Positions 54,964 to 63,980 of a DNA stretch of 64,000 nt are shown here, in pieces. The DNA comes from Thauera sp. K11 (lineage in GTDB: Bacteria; Pseudomonadota; Gammaproteobacteria; Burkholderiales; Rhodocyclaceae): positions 3,348,001 through 3,412,000 of the forward strand of contig NZ_CP023439.1 in the NCBI RefSeq assembly GCF_002354895.1, written 5' to 3'. How positions within the stretch are numbered: the first letter of the stretch is position 1; each line of letters starts with the position of its first letter. The notes below the pieces were generated by a model that was not told the DNA's origin, ran no database searches, and saw only the letters and a program-made list of their open reading frames with translations. Both the position numbers and the translations under genes were made by a program.

Positions 54964-56352
54964 CTAGCGCGAGCGCAGCAGGTCGAGGTCGGACGGATTG
55001 CGCTCGTCGCGGTAGGCCGGCTCGCCGTCCGGTACCGGCCCGGCGAAGCACTGCACCAGCACATTGCCCTGCTGCCGGTCGCGGAACAAGGGTTCGACCG
55101 CGCAGGGCCCATACACCGACTGGATGGTGCCGAGCAGCTTGCGCGCATAGGGCGTGGCCAGCCGCTGGTCGAGGATGAGGTTGATGAACGTCACCCCGCC
55201 GGGCGCGAGCGCACGCCGCGTCGCGCTCCAGAACTCCTGCGTGACCAGGTGGGCGGGCACGCTGGTCAGCGCGCTGTAGGCATCCACCACGATGGCGTCG
55301 TAGCGTTCGGCGGTGTCGGCCACGTAGCGGCGGGCATCGGCGGCGATGAAGCGGCCGCGCACCGGCTCGCGCAGGAACTCGCGCTCGGCCAGTTCGCGGA
55401 TGGCCGGGTCGATGTCCACATAGGTGTAGTCGTTGGCCGGCTCCCGGTGCGACAGCGTGAAGCCGCCCGCGCCGAGCACCAGGATGCGGCGACCGCGAAA
55501 ACCCATCTCGTCCAGCAGCAGGGTGCGCAGGCGCTCGATGTAGCGCGTGTAGCGCGGCGGCTCGCCGCCGTCCATCAGCGAGGCGAGGGAGTTGTTGATC
55601 CAGAACACGCGCGGCTCGTGCATGCCGGGCAGTTCCACCGCCTCCACCCGGTAGGTGGCGTAGGCGGTTTCGATCTGCTGCGGCAGCCACAGGTTGGCGG
55701 CGAGCGCCGCCGCGCCGAGCGCACCGCCCAGCCCGTTGCCCGGCCACGCCGGCCGCCCCGTGGCGGCGGGCAGGAAAGGCACCGGCGCGAGCAGCAGCGC
55801 CGCGCAGACGAGAATCGCCGCGGACACGCCCAGCCACTGCATCACCAGCAGCGAGAGCGACAGCGAGCCGAGAAAGGAACCCAGCGTGGACCAGTACAGC
55901 GCCGCGCCGCTGCGCGCACCGGCGCGTTCGTGGCGCAGCAGGTTGGTGAGTATCGGCACCGTCTGGCCCAGCAGCCAGGCGACCGGGCACAGCACACCGC
56001 CGACGAAGACCAGATAGGCGAGCCAGGCCGGGCGCAGATGGGCGAACAGCGCGTCCACGACCGGTCCGGCCATGCCGATCGCGATCAGTGCCGCCGCAAC
56101 GAGGAAATTGACGCGCACCCGCGGCAGGAAATCCTGCCCCACGCGGCCGCCGGCCTGGTAGCCGAGCGCGAGTGCGAGGAGGAAGAAACCGATCGTCGGC
56201 GCGGTGACGGTGATCGAACTGCCGAGGAAGGGAAGCAGCCGGCGCAGGGCCAGGATCTCGGCGCCGAGCGAGGCATAGCCCTCGACGAACACCAGCGCGA
56301 AGAGCAGGCGGGGTGAGGGCATCGACGCGCCGTGGCGCTCAGCGGACGCCAT
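54964..56352 (-). CDS. Polyamine-synthase-like methyl/aminopropyltransferase with membrane domain
   Basis: 462 residues. The N-terminal half has about six or seven membrane helices (FVEGYASLGAEILALRRLLP, LAYLVFVGGVLCPVAWLLG), and the C-terminal half is a spermidine-synthase-like Rossmann domain with ILVLGAGGFTL (GxGxG), YVDIDPAI, FIAADARRYV and the catalytic-type DAYSALTSVP. Proteins of this fused kind are usually annotated spermidine synthase but their substrate is unknown. It faces the cytochrome cluster tail to tail. Start at 56352 rather than the second Met (56322); neither has a strong ribosome site. Confidence 0.78.
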   Translation of the reverse strand: MASAERHGASMPSPRLLFALVFVEGYASLGAEILALRRLLPFLGSSITVTAPTIGFFLLALALGYQAGGRVGQDFLPRVRVNFLVAAALIAIGMAGPVVDALFAHLRPAWLAYLVFVGGVLCPVAWLLGQTVPILTNLLRHERAGARSGAALYWSTLGSFLGSLSLSLLVMQWLGVSAAILVCAALLLAPVPFLPAATGRPAWPGNGLGGALGAAALAANLWLPQQIETAYATYRVEAVELPGMHEPRVFWINNSLASLMDGGEPPRYTRYIERLRTLLLDEMGFRGRRILVLGAGGFTLSHREPANDYTYVDIDPAIRELAEREFLREPVRGRFIAADARRYVADTAERYDAIVVDAYSALTSVPAHLVTQEFWSATRRALAPGGVTFINLILDQRLATPYARKLLGTIQSVYGPCAVEPLFRDRQQGNVLVQCFAGPVPDGEPAYRDERNPSDLDLLRSR

Positions 56353-56394
56353 CAGGCCGGCCCTGCGGCAGCGGCATGCGCCGCCGGGGAGCGG

Positions 56395-56439
56395 AACCTC
56401 CGGCCGGACGCAGGCATCGCGCGCGTCCAGCCGGAGGTT
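56395..56439 (-). terminator. Possible terminator after the CsgG-like gene
   Basis: Ten-base arms AACCTCCGGC (56395-56404) and GCCGGAGGTT (56430-56439) with a 25-base loop, 13 bases past the stop of the gene at 56452. No T-run follows on the minus strand, so efficiency is doubtful. Confidence 0.35.
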
Positions 56440-56451
56440 TCCCTGCGGGGA

Positions 56452-57258
56452 TTACTTGACCTGCAGCGTGCCGCCACGTCCGAGGCCGCCCTTCACGTCC
56501 TGCGCCTTGTAGTTGCGCAGCGCGACGACCATGCTGTTGTAGGCGTCCATGAAGGCGGCCACCGTCGCCTTGCCTTCCGGCGTGCGCGAGAAGCCGCCCA
56601 GCGCACCGCCGGCACTGCCGCCGAGGGCACCGAGCGCCGCGCCGAAGTTGGTCGCCGTGGCGCTGCCTTCCGCCGCCGAGATCTGCACCGCGGAGCGGAT
56701 GTCGTACAGGCTGAGGGTCACCACCGAGACCTTGGACTGAAGGCCGCCGGCGATGACGCCGGCCGCACCGCCGAACAGGCCGCCGATCGCACCGCCGACC
56801 GAGCCGACCGAGTCGTTGTTGATGATGATCTGCGGTTCGAGGTAGTAGTCCGCGGCAACGCGCTGGCCCTTCTGCTGCTTGGAGCCGGCACGGTATTCGC
56901 CGGAGTTGCGCTGGATGTCGGTGATGCGCGACAGGCGGCTGTCGGTGCGCAGGTTGCCGATCGACGTGATGACGAAGCAGTTCGACTGCTGGACGGCAAG
57001 CCGCAGCAGCGGCTCGATCGTCGTCACATGCGTCTCGCTGCCGAACTGGCCGTACCAGTCGGCGGCGCGGCCGTCGTCCACCGCGATCGTGCCGAACGGC
57101 GCGTCGCAGCGCTCCATCTGGGGATTGGCATCGACGCTGGTGCCGCCGGCCGCGGCACCGGTGGTGGCGGTCTTGTTGGTGCCGGTGGTGACGCATCCGG
57201 CAAGCGCGGCCGCCGCGAGCAGGGTCAGCGCCAGGCGGGGCATGGCTGAACGGATCAT
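56452..57258 (-). CDS. Putative CsgG/HfaB-like outer-membrane lipoprotein
   Basis: 268 residues with a lipoprotein signal (LTLLAAAALAGC). The organisation (a family-like AVQQSNCFVITSIG segment, YYLEPQIII and a Gly-rich GGAIGGLFGGAAGVIAGG stretch) resembles CsgG-family secretion or assembly lipoproteins, but the similarity is distant. Might export an extracellular fibre, or assist cell-wall synthesis like LpoB. GGAGG lies ten bases before the start at 57258. Followed upstream by the Sel1 lipoprotein in the same direction; the two could be co-transcribed. Confidence 0.6.
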   Translation of the reverse strand: MIRSAMPRLALTLLAAAALAGCVTTGTNKTATTGAAAGGTSVDANPQMERCDAPFGTIAVDDGRAADWYGQFGSETHVTTIEPLLRLAVQQSNCFVITSIGNLRTDSRLSRITDIQRNSGEYRAGSKQQKGQRVAADYYLEPQIIINNDSVGSVGGAIGGLFGGAAGVIAGGLQSKVSVVTLSLYDIRSAVQISAAEGSATATNFGAALGALGGSAGGALGGFSRTPEGKATVAAFMDAYNSMVVALRNYKAQDVKGGLGRGGTLQVK

Positions 57259-57363
57259 GGTGAGTCTACCTCCATCAATAGGTCGGTCATGGGCACGCCC
57301 CGCGACATGCGGGCCGTCCTTGTGGAAAAACTGGAAAATCGCCCTCTTCCGGATTCGGAAAGG

Positions 57364-57945
57364 CTAACGGTAGTACCAGTTGCCGTCGCGCCACAGACCG
57401 AGATAGGGGTAGCCCCGGTACCAGTAGTCATACACCAGCGGCCGCCAGTGCTGGCGGAAGCGCCGTTCGGCATCGTCCGACTTGCGCGCGGCGCTGGCTT
57501 CGGCCTTCAGCTTGGCGGATTCCTTGTCACCCCGGCCCGCCGCGATCGTGAGCCATTTCTCCGCCTCTGCGGGATCCGGCCCCATTTCCTCCAGCCCGGA
57601 CAGGTAGAAGCGGCCGAGCGCCTTCTGCGCCTGGAGATGCCCGCGCTCGGCAGCGGAGCGCATCCAGGTCAGGGCCTGGTAGCTGTCCTGGCGCACGCCG
57701 TCGCCGCGGAAATAGCGCAGCGCGAGATCGTAGGCCGCACGCGGATCCCGCTCCGCGAGCGACTGCAATGCGGCGGCCCGGCCGTCGTCCTCCGGCTGCG
57801 ACGCCTGCGCGACCTCGGGGCTGACGTAGTCGCGGGGACGTTCCACGCATCCCGCGGAATCGCAGATGCGGGCGGTCTCCTTTTGCGGCGGCTGCGCGCA
57901 GGCCGCGAGCAGCAGGCACAGAGCGAGATGGGCTGGAACTCTCAT
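57364..57945 (-). CDS. Sel1-repeat lipoprotein
   Basis: 193 residues. Lipobox LLAAC near residue 16 and two Sel1-type (TPR-like) repeats: AAYDLALRYFRGDGVRQDSYQALTWMRSAAERG and the following AQKALGRFYLSG..PAEAEKWLTIAA. C-terminal Tyr/Trp-rich tail (YDYWYRGYPYLGLWRDGNWYYR). Sel1 lipoproteins act as scaffolds in the envelope; partner unknown. A clear promoter lies 33-60 bases upstream. Confidence 0.78.
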   Translation of the reverse strand: MRVPAHLALCLLLAACAQPPQKETARICDSAGCVERPRDYVSPEVAQASQPEDDGRAAALQSLAERDPRAAYDLALRYFRGDGVRQDSYQALTWMRSAAERGHLQAQKALGRFYLSGLEEMGPDPAEAEKWLTIAAGRGDKESAKLKAEASAARKSDDAERRFRQHWRPLVYDYWYRGYPYLGLWRDGNWYYR

Positions 57946-57977
57946 GAGCGATGCGTCATCCGGTCGAAAGGTGGCTC

Positions 57978-58005
57978 ATTATATTAAGTTACATTTCCAG
58001 CACAA
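57978..58005 (-). promoter_or_regulatory. Promoter of the Sel1 lipoprotein gene
   Basis: Minus-strand TATAAT (plus 57978-57983) with TTGTGC (plus 58000-58005) and a 16-base spacer. It sits in an AT-rich island of otherwise GC-rich DNA, 33 bases before the start codon. Confidence 0.65.
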
Positions 58006-58100
58006 TGACTTTTGCCCGGAGGCGAAGCAGGACGTGCGCCGGCGCCGGAAGGCGGCGTGGCGGCCCCGGCGTCCGGGCGACTCGGCTGATCGCCCTCGCC

Positions 58101-60227
58101 TCAGCGCCACATGTCGCGCATCTTCGCTGCGAGATCGACCGCCGCCTGGCGCGAGGCCGGCGTGCCCCGCAGGCCGGGCGGGGGCAGCGGCCAGGTGATC
58201 TGCTCGAAATGCTCCAGCAGCCGGTTCGGGATGAAACGGCTGCGGCCGGCATAGACGTGGCGGTCGCCCAGCCCCTGCTGCTGCGAGACGTAGAAGCGCT
58301 GCGGCAGGATGAGATCGAGGTGGTCCCTGGCGCGGGTCATCGCCACGTACAGGAGGCGGCGCTCCTCCTCGATCTCGGCGCCGTTGCGGGTGGCGATGTC
58401 GGACGGAATGCAGCCGTCGACCACGTTCAGCACGCTCACCGCGCTCCACTCCTGTCCCTTGGCCGAATGCATCGTCGACAGGATCAGGTAGTCCTCGTCG
58501 ACCAGCGGCATGCCGGGCTCGCCGCTGGTGGCGCTGGGGGGATCGAGCGTGAGTTCGGTCAGGAACTGCCGGCGGCCGGGATAGGTGGCGGCGATGCGCG
58601 CGAGTTGCTGGATGTCGGGCAGGCGCACCGGGGCGTCCTCGTACAGGCGCGGCATCTGCGCCTCGTACCAGCGGCAGGCGAGTTCGAATCCGGCCGGCCA
58701 CGGTGCCGGGCCGCCGTCGCGGCCGGCGAGGCGGTCGATCAGCGCGGCGAACGCCAGCCAGCCCTCGCGCGCGCCGTCGGGCACCGGCTGCTCGGCGAGC
58801 AGCGCGCAGCCGTCGGGCGCGGCGCAGACGTTGTCGAGCACCCGCCCCGCCGTCTTCGGCCCGATGCCGGCCAGCAACTGGACGGCGCGAAAGCCGGCGA
58901 TGCGGTCGCGCGGGTTTTCCGCCCAGCGCAGCAGCGCGAGCACGTCCTTGACGTGGGCGGCCTCGAGAAACCTGAGCCCGCCGAACTTCACGAACGGGAT
59001 GTTGCGCCGCGTCAGTTCCATTTCCAGGCGCGCACTGTAGCTGGAAGCCCGGAACAGCACCGCCTGCTGCCTGAGCCGCAGCCCGTCCTCCCGGCGCGCG
59101 AGCGCCTGCTCGACCACGTAGGCGGCCTGTTCCGCGTCGTCCTTCACCGATACCAGGCGCGGCCGCTGCGATGAGCCGCGGTCGGAGCGCAGGTCCTTGG
59201 CGTAGCGCTCGGCGGCGAGCGCGATCACCGCGTTGGCGGCGGCGAGGATGGGCTGCGTCGAGCGGTAGTTCTGCTCCAGCGTGACGATGCGCGCCGGCGG
59301 CTCGAACGCAGCGGGAAAATCCAGGATGTTGCGCACCGTGGCGCCGCGGAAGGCGTAGATGGCCTGGGCGTCGTCGCCGACCACGGTCAGGCCCCGGCCA
59401 TCGGGCTTCATCGCCAGCAGGATCGCGGCCTGCAGATGGTTGGTGTCCTGGTATTCGTCCACCAGCACGTGCTCGAACAGCGCGCCGACCTCCTGCGCCA
59501 GTTCGGGCTCGGCCATCATCTGCGCCCAGTAGAGCAGCAGGTCGTCGTAGTCGAGCACCTGCTGCGCCTGCTTGGCCTGGACGTAGGCGCGGAACAGCCG
59601 TTTCAGTTCATCCTCCCATTCGGCGCACCAGGGGAAGGAAGCCTGCAGCACCTCGGCCAGCGGCGCGCGGGTGTTCACCGCAGCGGAATAGATCGCGAGG
59701 CAGGTTCCCTTCAGCGGAAAGCGGCGGCTCTTTTCGGAGAAGCCCTGCTCATGCCGGACCAGGTTCAGCAGGTCGGCCGAATCCTCGCGATCGTGGATGG
59801 TGAACGCCACGTCCAGCCCGATGCGGCCGGCGTACTCGCGCAGGAGCCGCGCGCCGATGCCGTGGAAGGTGCCGGACCAGTTCAGTTCGGCATGGGCGAG
59901 CCACGGGTGGGTCGCCGCGAGCTGCCCCAGCAGGCGCTGCACGCGGCGGCCCATCTCGTCGGCGGCGCGGCGCGAGAAGGTCAGCAGCAGGATGCGCGCG
60001 GGGTCCGCACCGCCGGCGATCAGATGGGCGACGCGATGCGCCAGCGTGCTGGTCTTGCCCGAGCCCGCGCCGGCGATCACCAGCAGCGGCCCGGCCACAC
60101 CGCCTTCGCCGCCGCCGAACTCGACCGCCTCGCGCTGGGCGGCATTGAGGCTCGCCAGCCACGGCATGGCGGCGGAATCGGTCCGCCCGGACGACGGCGG
60201 AGCGGACGGATGGGCGGATGCGTTCAT
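58101..60227 (-). CDS. UvrD/Rep-family ATP-dependent DNA helicase
   Basis: 708 residues, superfamily 1A helicase. Motif I AGAGSGKTSTLAHR near residue 52, motif Ia LLLTFSRRAADEMGRR, motif II VDEYQDTN, motif III VGDDAQAIYAFRGA, motif IV LEQNYRS, motif V STMHSAKGQEW, motif VI YVAMTRARDHL. Complete and full-length for a UvrD/PcrA-like 3'-5' helicase used in repair; I do not call it uvrD because paralogues exist in these genomes. The start abuts a palindrome that looks like a LexA box and contains the -10, so the transcript may be leaderless and SOS-inducible. Confidence 0.9.
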   Translation of the reverse strand: MNASAHPSAPPSSGRTDSAAMPWLASLNAAQREAVEFGGGEGGVAGPLLVIAGAGSGKTSTLAHRVAHLIAGGADPARILLLTFSRRAADEMGRRVQRLLGQLAATHPWLAHAELNWSGTFHGIGARLLREYAGRIGLDVAFTIHDREDSADLLNLVRHEQGFSEKSRRFPLKGTCLAIYSAAVNTRAPLAEVLQASFPWCAEWEDELKRLFRAYVQAKQAQQVLDYDDLLLYWAQMMAEPELAQEVGALFEHVLVDEYQDTNHLQAAILLAMKPDGRGLTVVGDDAQAIYAFRGATVRNILDFPAAFEPPARIVTLEQNYRSTQPILAAANAVIALAAERYAKDLRSDRGSSQRPRLVSVKDDAEQAAYVVEQALARREDGLRLRQQAVLFRASSYSARLEMELTRRNIPFVKFGGLRFLEAAHVKDVLALLRWAENPRDRIAGFRAVQLLAGIGPKTAGRVLDNVCAAPDGCALLAEQPVPDGAREGWLAFAALIDRLAGRDGGPAPWPAGFELACRWYEAQMPRLYEDAPVRLPDIQQLARIAATYPGRRQFLTELTLDPPSATSGEPGMPLVDEDYLILSTMHSAKGQEWSAVSVLNVVDGCIPSDIATRNGAEIEEERRLLYVAMTRARDHLDLILPQRFYVSQQQGLGDRHVYAGRSRFIPNRLLEHFEQITWPLPPPGLRGTPASRQAAVDLAAKMRDMWR

Positions 60228-60247
60228 GACTGGAATTATATCCAGTC
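60228..60247 (-). promoter_or_regulatory. LexA-like SOS box overlapping the helicase -10
   Basis: CTGGAATTATATCCAG (60230-60245) fits CTG-N10-CAG, flanked by GA and TC to give seven-base inverted arms. The minus-strand TATAAT (plus 60235-60240) inside it ends seven bases before the helicase ATG, so transcription would start at or near the ATG. No good -35 was found. The E. coli uvrD gene also has an SOS box. Confidence 0.65.
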
Positions 60248-60279
60248 ACCCTGCTCTTGCCGCCGGTTCGCGGCCGCTT

Positions 60280-61086
60280 TCAGCCGAACAGGCTGTGCAG
60301 CATCTTCAGCGACAGTGCGATCAGCACGCCGGCAAAGATCTTCTTCAGCACGGACACAGGCAGCTTGTGGGCAAGGCTGGCGCCGACCGGCGCCACCGCC
60401 ATGCTCACCACGCTCACCAGCACCAGCGCCGGCAGGTAGATGTAGCCCAGCGTGTGGGCCGGCATGTCCGGCGCGCCCCAGCCATTGACCATGTAGCCGA
60501 CGGTGCCCGCCGCCGCGATCGGCAGGCCGATCGCCGCCGAAGTGCCGATCGCATGCTGCATCTTGACGTTGCACCAGGTCATGAAGGGCACCGACAGGGA
60601 GCCGCCGCCGATCGCCACCAGCGCCGACACGCCGCCAATGCCGGCACCCGCCAGGCTCAGGCCGACCGGGCCGGGAATGTCGCGCGAGGGTTTGGGCTTG
60701 ATGTTGACCAGCATCTGCAGCGACACGTAGGCCATGAAGATCGAAAAGAAGATGGCCAGCGGCGCGGTGTCCACGCGCGCTGCGATGAAGGTGCCGCCGA
60801 AGGTGCCCAGCAGAATGCTCGGGGTGATGCCCTTGACGATGTCCCAGCGTACCGCGCCGTGTTGCTGGTGGGCGCGCAGGCTGGAGATCGAGGTGAGGAC
60901 GATGCTCGCCATCGACGTCCCCAGCGACATATGCACCACCTGCTCGTAGGGAAAGCCCTGGGCGACGAAGAAGGTCGTCAGCATCGGCACCATGATCCCG
61001 CCGCCGCCGACACCGAGCAGTCCGGCAAAGAAGCCCACCCCCGCGCCGAGCACCGGGTAGGCCAGCCACCACACGTCGAATTCCAT
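60280..61086 (-). CDS. TSUP-family (TauE/SafE) sulfite/anion exporter
   Basis: 268 residues, about eight membrane spans, with the paired GVGGGGIMVPML and AIGGGSLSVPFM motifs of TauE/SafE permeases. Exports sulfite or organosulfonates in known members; here the anion is unknown. The start at 61086 precedes a membrane helix with positive flank; the in-frame extension upstream to 61275 crosses the 6S RNA gene and is rejected. It is followed by the helicase on the same strand, separated by 52 bases. Confidence 0.85.
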   Translation of the reverse strand: MEFDVWWLAYPVLGAGVGFFAGLLGVGGGGIMVPMLTTFFVAQGFPYEQVVHMSLGTSMASIVLTSISSLRAHQQHGAVRWDIVKGITPSILLGTFGGTFIAARVDTAPLAIFFSIFMAYVSLQMLVNIKPKPSRDIPGPVGLSLAGAGIGGVSALVAIGGGSLSVPFMTWCNVKMQHAIGTSAAIGLPIAAAGTVGYMVNGWGAPDMPAHTLGYIYLPALVLVSVVSMAVAPVGASLAHKLPVSVLKKIFAGVLIALSLKMLHSLFG

Positions 61087-61131
61087 CGCCCGCAGCGTCT
61101 CCGCAAGCCAGCGCGCCCATCCGGGGCGCAC

Positions 61132-61157
61132 AAAGAAAAAACGCGGCTTGCGCCGCG
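61132..61157 (-). terminator. Terminator after the 6S RNA gene
   Basis: Minus-strand stem CGCGGC/GCCGCG with GCAA tetraloop (plus 61142-61157), followed by TTTTTT and CTTT (plus 61132-61141). A textbook Rho-independent terminator ending the zapA/6S transcript before the TSUP gene. Confidence 0.9.
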
Positions 61158-61171
61158 CTTTGTGAATGGCC

Positions 61172-61348
61172 CCCCGCCTGTGCCGTCTCCGCCGGGCATC
61201 CTGAACCAGGGGTTCAGGGAGGTCGCTTTCCTTCCGCTTAAGGCTCACCCGCGAGGGGCGTGCACACCGCGGCATCCATGGTAGGCAACCAAGTCTCTCG
61301 ACTATTGGTTCAAGGAATCTACGGCTTCAACGAACACTGCAGGGGATT
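61172..61348 (-). ncRNA. ssrS: 6S RNA
   Basis: Right after zapA, the conserved place of ssrS. Read on the minus strand: a CCCC...GGGG closing stem, GTGTTCG near the 5' end, GAGCCTTAAG and CCTGAACCCCTGGTTCAGG near the 3' end, matching GAGCCTTAA and CTTGAACCAAGGGTTCAAGG of E. coli 6S RNA. About 177 nt, the right size. Ends are approximate. It mimics an open promoter and binds sigma70 RNA polymerase in stationary phase. A strong terminator follows. Confidence 0.85.
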
Positions 61349-61372
61349 GACCTTGCCGCCCCGAACCGGCCC

Positions 61373-61675
61373 TCAAAAGAGTTTTTCCTGCTGGGCCAGC
61401 ACCCCGTCGAGGCGCGCTTTCATGAGTCCGATTCTACGCTTCGCGCCTGCTATGTCAAACCCGCCGCCGCGCTGGTACATGAGGAATTCATGGGCGATGT
61501 TGAGCGCCGTCATGACGGCGAGACGCTCGCCCGATGCATGCGTTTTGTCGGCCAGTTCGACGAGCTTGCCGTCCACGTAGGACACCGCGGCCTGGAGCGC
61601 TTCCTTGTTCTCGGGCGGGCAGGAGACGCGGTATTCCTTGCCCAGCAGAACGATGTCGAGGTAATCGGTCGCCAC
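61373..61675 (-). CDS. zapA: Cell division protein ZapA
   Basis: 100 residues, ZapA length. VATDYLDIVLLGKEYRVSCPPENKEAL at the N-terminus, LVELADKTHASGERLAVMTALNIAHEFL in the middle and a C-terminal coiled coil match ZapA/YgfE. Crosslinks FtsZ protofilaments at the Z ring. GTG start at 61675 with GGAG about ten bases upstream; the ATG frame further upstream is in the neighbouring gene. Four bases after the ZapB-like gene, followed by 6S RNA. Confidence 0.92.
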   Translation of the reverse strand: MATDYLDIVLLGKEYRVSCPPENKEALQAAVSYVDGKLVELADKTHASGERLAVMTALNIAHEFLMYQRGGGFDIAGAKRRIGLMKARLDGVLAQQEKLF

Positions 61676-61679
61676 GTGC

Positions 61680-61874
61680 TCAGGTCTCCGGCAGTTTGTC
61701 CAGCACCGCTTCCAGGCGCTCGGCGGCACGCCGCACCTTGTCGGAGAGCTGGTGGTTTTCGGCTTCGAGCTTCACGACGCGGGAGCGCAGCGCCAGGTTC
61801 TCCGCCCTGAGGGCGCCGTGAAGGCTGATGAGTTGCTCGAGCTGGGCTTCGAGGCGGGTGAGTTCGTCATCCAT
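61680..61874 (-). CDS. ZapB-like coiled-coil protein (TIGR02449 type)
   Basis: 64 residues, almost entirely a coiled coil with heptads (LTRLEAQLEQLISLHGALRA, LRSRVVKLEAENHQLSDKV). Small coiled-coil partners of ZapA in this position are ZapB-like (TIGR02449). Start at 61874, length normal. Probably assembles with ZapA at the divisome. Short and low in information, so identity rests on pattern plus position. Confidence 0.75.
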   Translation of the reverse strand: MDDELTRLEAQLEQLISLHGALRAENLALRSRVVKLEAENHQLSDKVRRAAERLEAVLDKLPET

Positions 61875-61935
61875 GCGCTGATGGTAGAAGTGGGAAGGAA
61901 AGGCGGTCAATACGCCGTTGCGGGCCGTCCGGCGC

Positions 61936-61957
61936 GAAAAACGCTCCGCGCCGGAGC
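61936..61957 (-). terminator. Terminator after ilvD
   Basis: Minus-strand stem GCTCC/GGAGC with a five-base loop (plus 61943-61957) followed by GTTTTTC (plus 61936-61942). It lies nine bases past the ilvD stop and separates it from the ZapB-like gene. Confidence 0.75.
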
Positions 61958-61966
61958 GGCCGCGCC

Positions 61967-63817
61967 TCAGCGCTGGACCTGGGTCACGTCGCGCACCGCG
62001 CCGGTGTCGGCCGAGGTGGTGAGCGCCGCGTAAGCCTGCAGCGCCGCCGACACCGCGCGTTCGCGCCTGGCCGGCCTCCATGCCGCACGGCCCCTGGCTT
62101 CCATCGCAGCGCGCCGGCGGGCGAGTTCTTCCTCGCCGACCTCCAGGTGGATGCGGCGGTTGGGGATGTCGATCTCGATCGTGTCGCCATCCTCGACGAG
62201 CGCAATGGCGCCGCCGCAGGCCGCCTCGGGCGAGGCGTGGCCGATCGACAGGCCGGACGTGCCGCCGGAGAAGCGGCCGTCGGTGAGCAGCGCGCACTGC
62301 GCGCCCAGGCCGCGGCTCTTCAGGTAGGACGTGGGGTAGAGCATCTCCTGCATGCCGGGGCCGCCCTTCGGGCCCTCGTAGCGGATCACCACCACGTCGC
62401 CGGCCTGCACCTGCTCGCCCAGGATGCCGTCGACCGCGTCTTCCTGGCTCTCGTACACCCGCGCCTTGCCGGTGAATGTCCAGATCGACTCGTCCACGCC
62501 GGCCGTCTTCACGATGCAGCCCTTCTCGGCGATGTTGCCGTACAGCACCGCGAGGCCGCCGTCGGCGGTGAAGGCGTGTTCCCTGGTGCGGATGACGCCC
62601 GCCTCGCGGTCGGCGTCGAGTTCCTTCCAGCGCCGGTCCTGGCTGAAGGCGACCTGGGTCGGCACGCCGCCGGGCGCGGCGCGGAAGAAGGTATGCACGG
62701 TCTCGTCGGAGGTGCGCTTGATGTCCCACTTCGCCAGCGCCTCGGCCATCGACGCGCTGTGCACCGTCGGCACGTCGGTGTGCAGCAGGCCGGCGCGGTC
62801 GAGTTCGCCGAGGATGGACATGATGCCGCCGGCGCGGTGCACGTCCTCGATGTGCACGTCGGGCACCGCCGGCGCCACCTTGCACAGGCAGGGCACGCGG
62901 CGGCTGATGCGGTCGATGTCCTTCATCGTGAAATCGACGCCGGCCTCGCGTGCCGCCGCCAGCAGGTGCAGCACGGTGTTGGTCGAGCCGCCCATCGCCA
63001 CGTCCAGGCTCATCGCGTTCTCGAACGCCTCGAAGCTGGCGATGGAGCGCGGCAGCACCGAGGCGTCGTCCCCTTCGTAGCAGCGACGGGCGAGATCGAC
63101 GATGCGGCGGCCGGCTTCGCGGAACAGGCGCTCGCGGTCGGCATGGGTGGCGAGCGTGGTGCCGTTGCCGGGCAGCGACAGGCCGAGCGCCTCGGTCAGG
63201 CAGTTCATCGAGTTGGCGGTGAACATGCCCGAGCACGAGCCGCAGGTCGGACAGGCGGAGCGCTCGATGGCCTCGACCTCCTCGTCGGAGCAGTGCTTGT
63301 CGGCCGCCTTGACCATCGCGTCGACGAGGTCGAGCGAGATCACCTTGGCTTCCCATTTCACCTTGCCAGCCTCCATCGGCCCGCCGGACACGAAGATCGC
63401 CGGGATGTTGAGGCGCAGCGCCGCCATCAGCATGCCCGGGGTGATCTTGTCGCAGTTCGAGATGCACACCAGCGCGTCGGCGGTGTGGGCGTTGCACATG
63501 TATTCGACGCTGTCGGCGATCAGCTCGCGCGAGGGCAGCGAGTACAGCATGCCGCCGTGGCCCATGGCGATGCCGTCGTCGACGGCGATGGTATTGAATT
63601 CCTTGGCCACGCCGCCGGCCGCCTCGATCTCGCGCGCGACGAGCTGGCCGAGGTCCTTCAGGTGCACGTGGCCCGGCACGAACTGGGTGAAACTGTTGGC
63701 GATCGCGATGATCGGCTTTTCGAAGTCGCCGTCCTTCATGCCGGTGGCGCGCCACAGCGCGCGGGCACCCGCCATGTTGCGGCCGGCGGTGGAAGTGCGG
63801 GAACGGTACTGGGGCAT
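61967..63817 (-). CDS. ilvD: Dihydroxy-acid dehydratase
   Basis: 616 residues, same as E. coli IlvD. Iron-sulfur ligands in [10 protein letters not shown] (~residue 122) and [11 protein letters not shown] (~residue 195); [21 protein letters not shown] region and the C-terminal [21 protein letters not shown] motif. Dehydrates 2,3-dihydroxy-isovalerate and -methylvalerate in valine and isoleucine synthesis, cytoplasmic. The start at 63817 ([17 protein letters not shown]) is the canonical N-terminus; the longer frame is discarded. Single-gene unit with its own terminator. Confidence 0.95.
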   Translation of the reverse strand: MPQYRSRTSTAGRNMAGARALWRATGMKDGDFEKPIIAIANSFTQFVPGHVHLKDLGQLVAREIEAAGGVAKEFNTIAVDDGIAMGHGGMLYSLPSRELIADSVEYMCNAHTADALVCISNCDKITPGMLMAALRLNIPAIFVSGGPMEAGKVKWEAKVISLDLVDAMVKAADKHCSDEEVEAIERSACPTCGSCSGMFTANSMNCLTEALGLSLPGNGTTLATHADRERLFREAGRRIVDLARRCYEGDDASVLPRSIASFEAFENAMSLDVAMGGSTNTVLHLLAAAREAGVDFTMKDIDRISRRVPCLCKVAPAVPDVHIEDVHRAGGIMSILGELDRAGLLHTDVPTVHSASMAEALAKWDIKRTSDETVHTFFRAAPGGVPTQVAFSQDRRWKELDADREAGVIRTREHAFTADGGLAVLYGNIAEKGCIVKTAGVDESIWTFTGKARVYESQEDAVDGILGEQVQAGDVVVIRYEGPKGGPGMQEMLYPTSYLKSRGLGAQCALLTDGRFSGGTSGLSIGHASPEAACGGAIALVEDGDTIEIDIPNRRIHLEVGEEELARRRAAMEARGRAAWRPARRERAVSAALQAYAALTTSADTGAVRDVTQVQR

Positions 63818-63980
63818 GGGGGCGCTCCGGGAAATCTGTGCGGAAAGGCTTCGGATTCTAACGCCGGCCGGCCGGCCGGTCACGCCGTCCGCGCCTGCCC
63901 CGGCCGCGCCGCGAGGTGGCCGGGACCGCCACACCCTGCGTATCATCCCTCCCCTGCCAGCCATCCCGTCCGGAGCCATC

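Noticed and set aside
61087-61275. N-terminal extension of the TSUP permease
   Set aside because: The in-frame extension crosses the 6S RNA gene and its terminator and encodes a basic non-membrane stretch; the ATG at 61086 fits the family.
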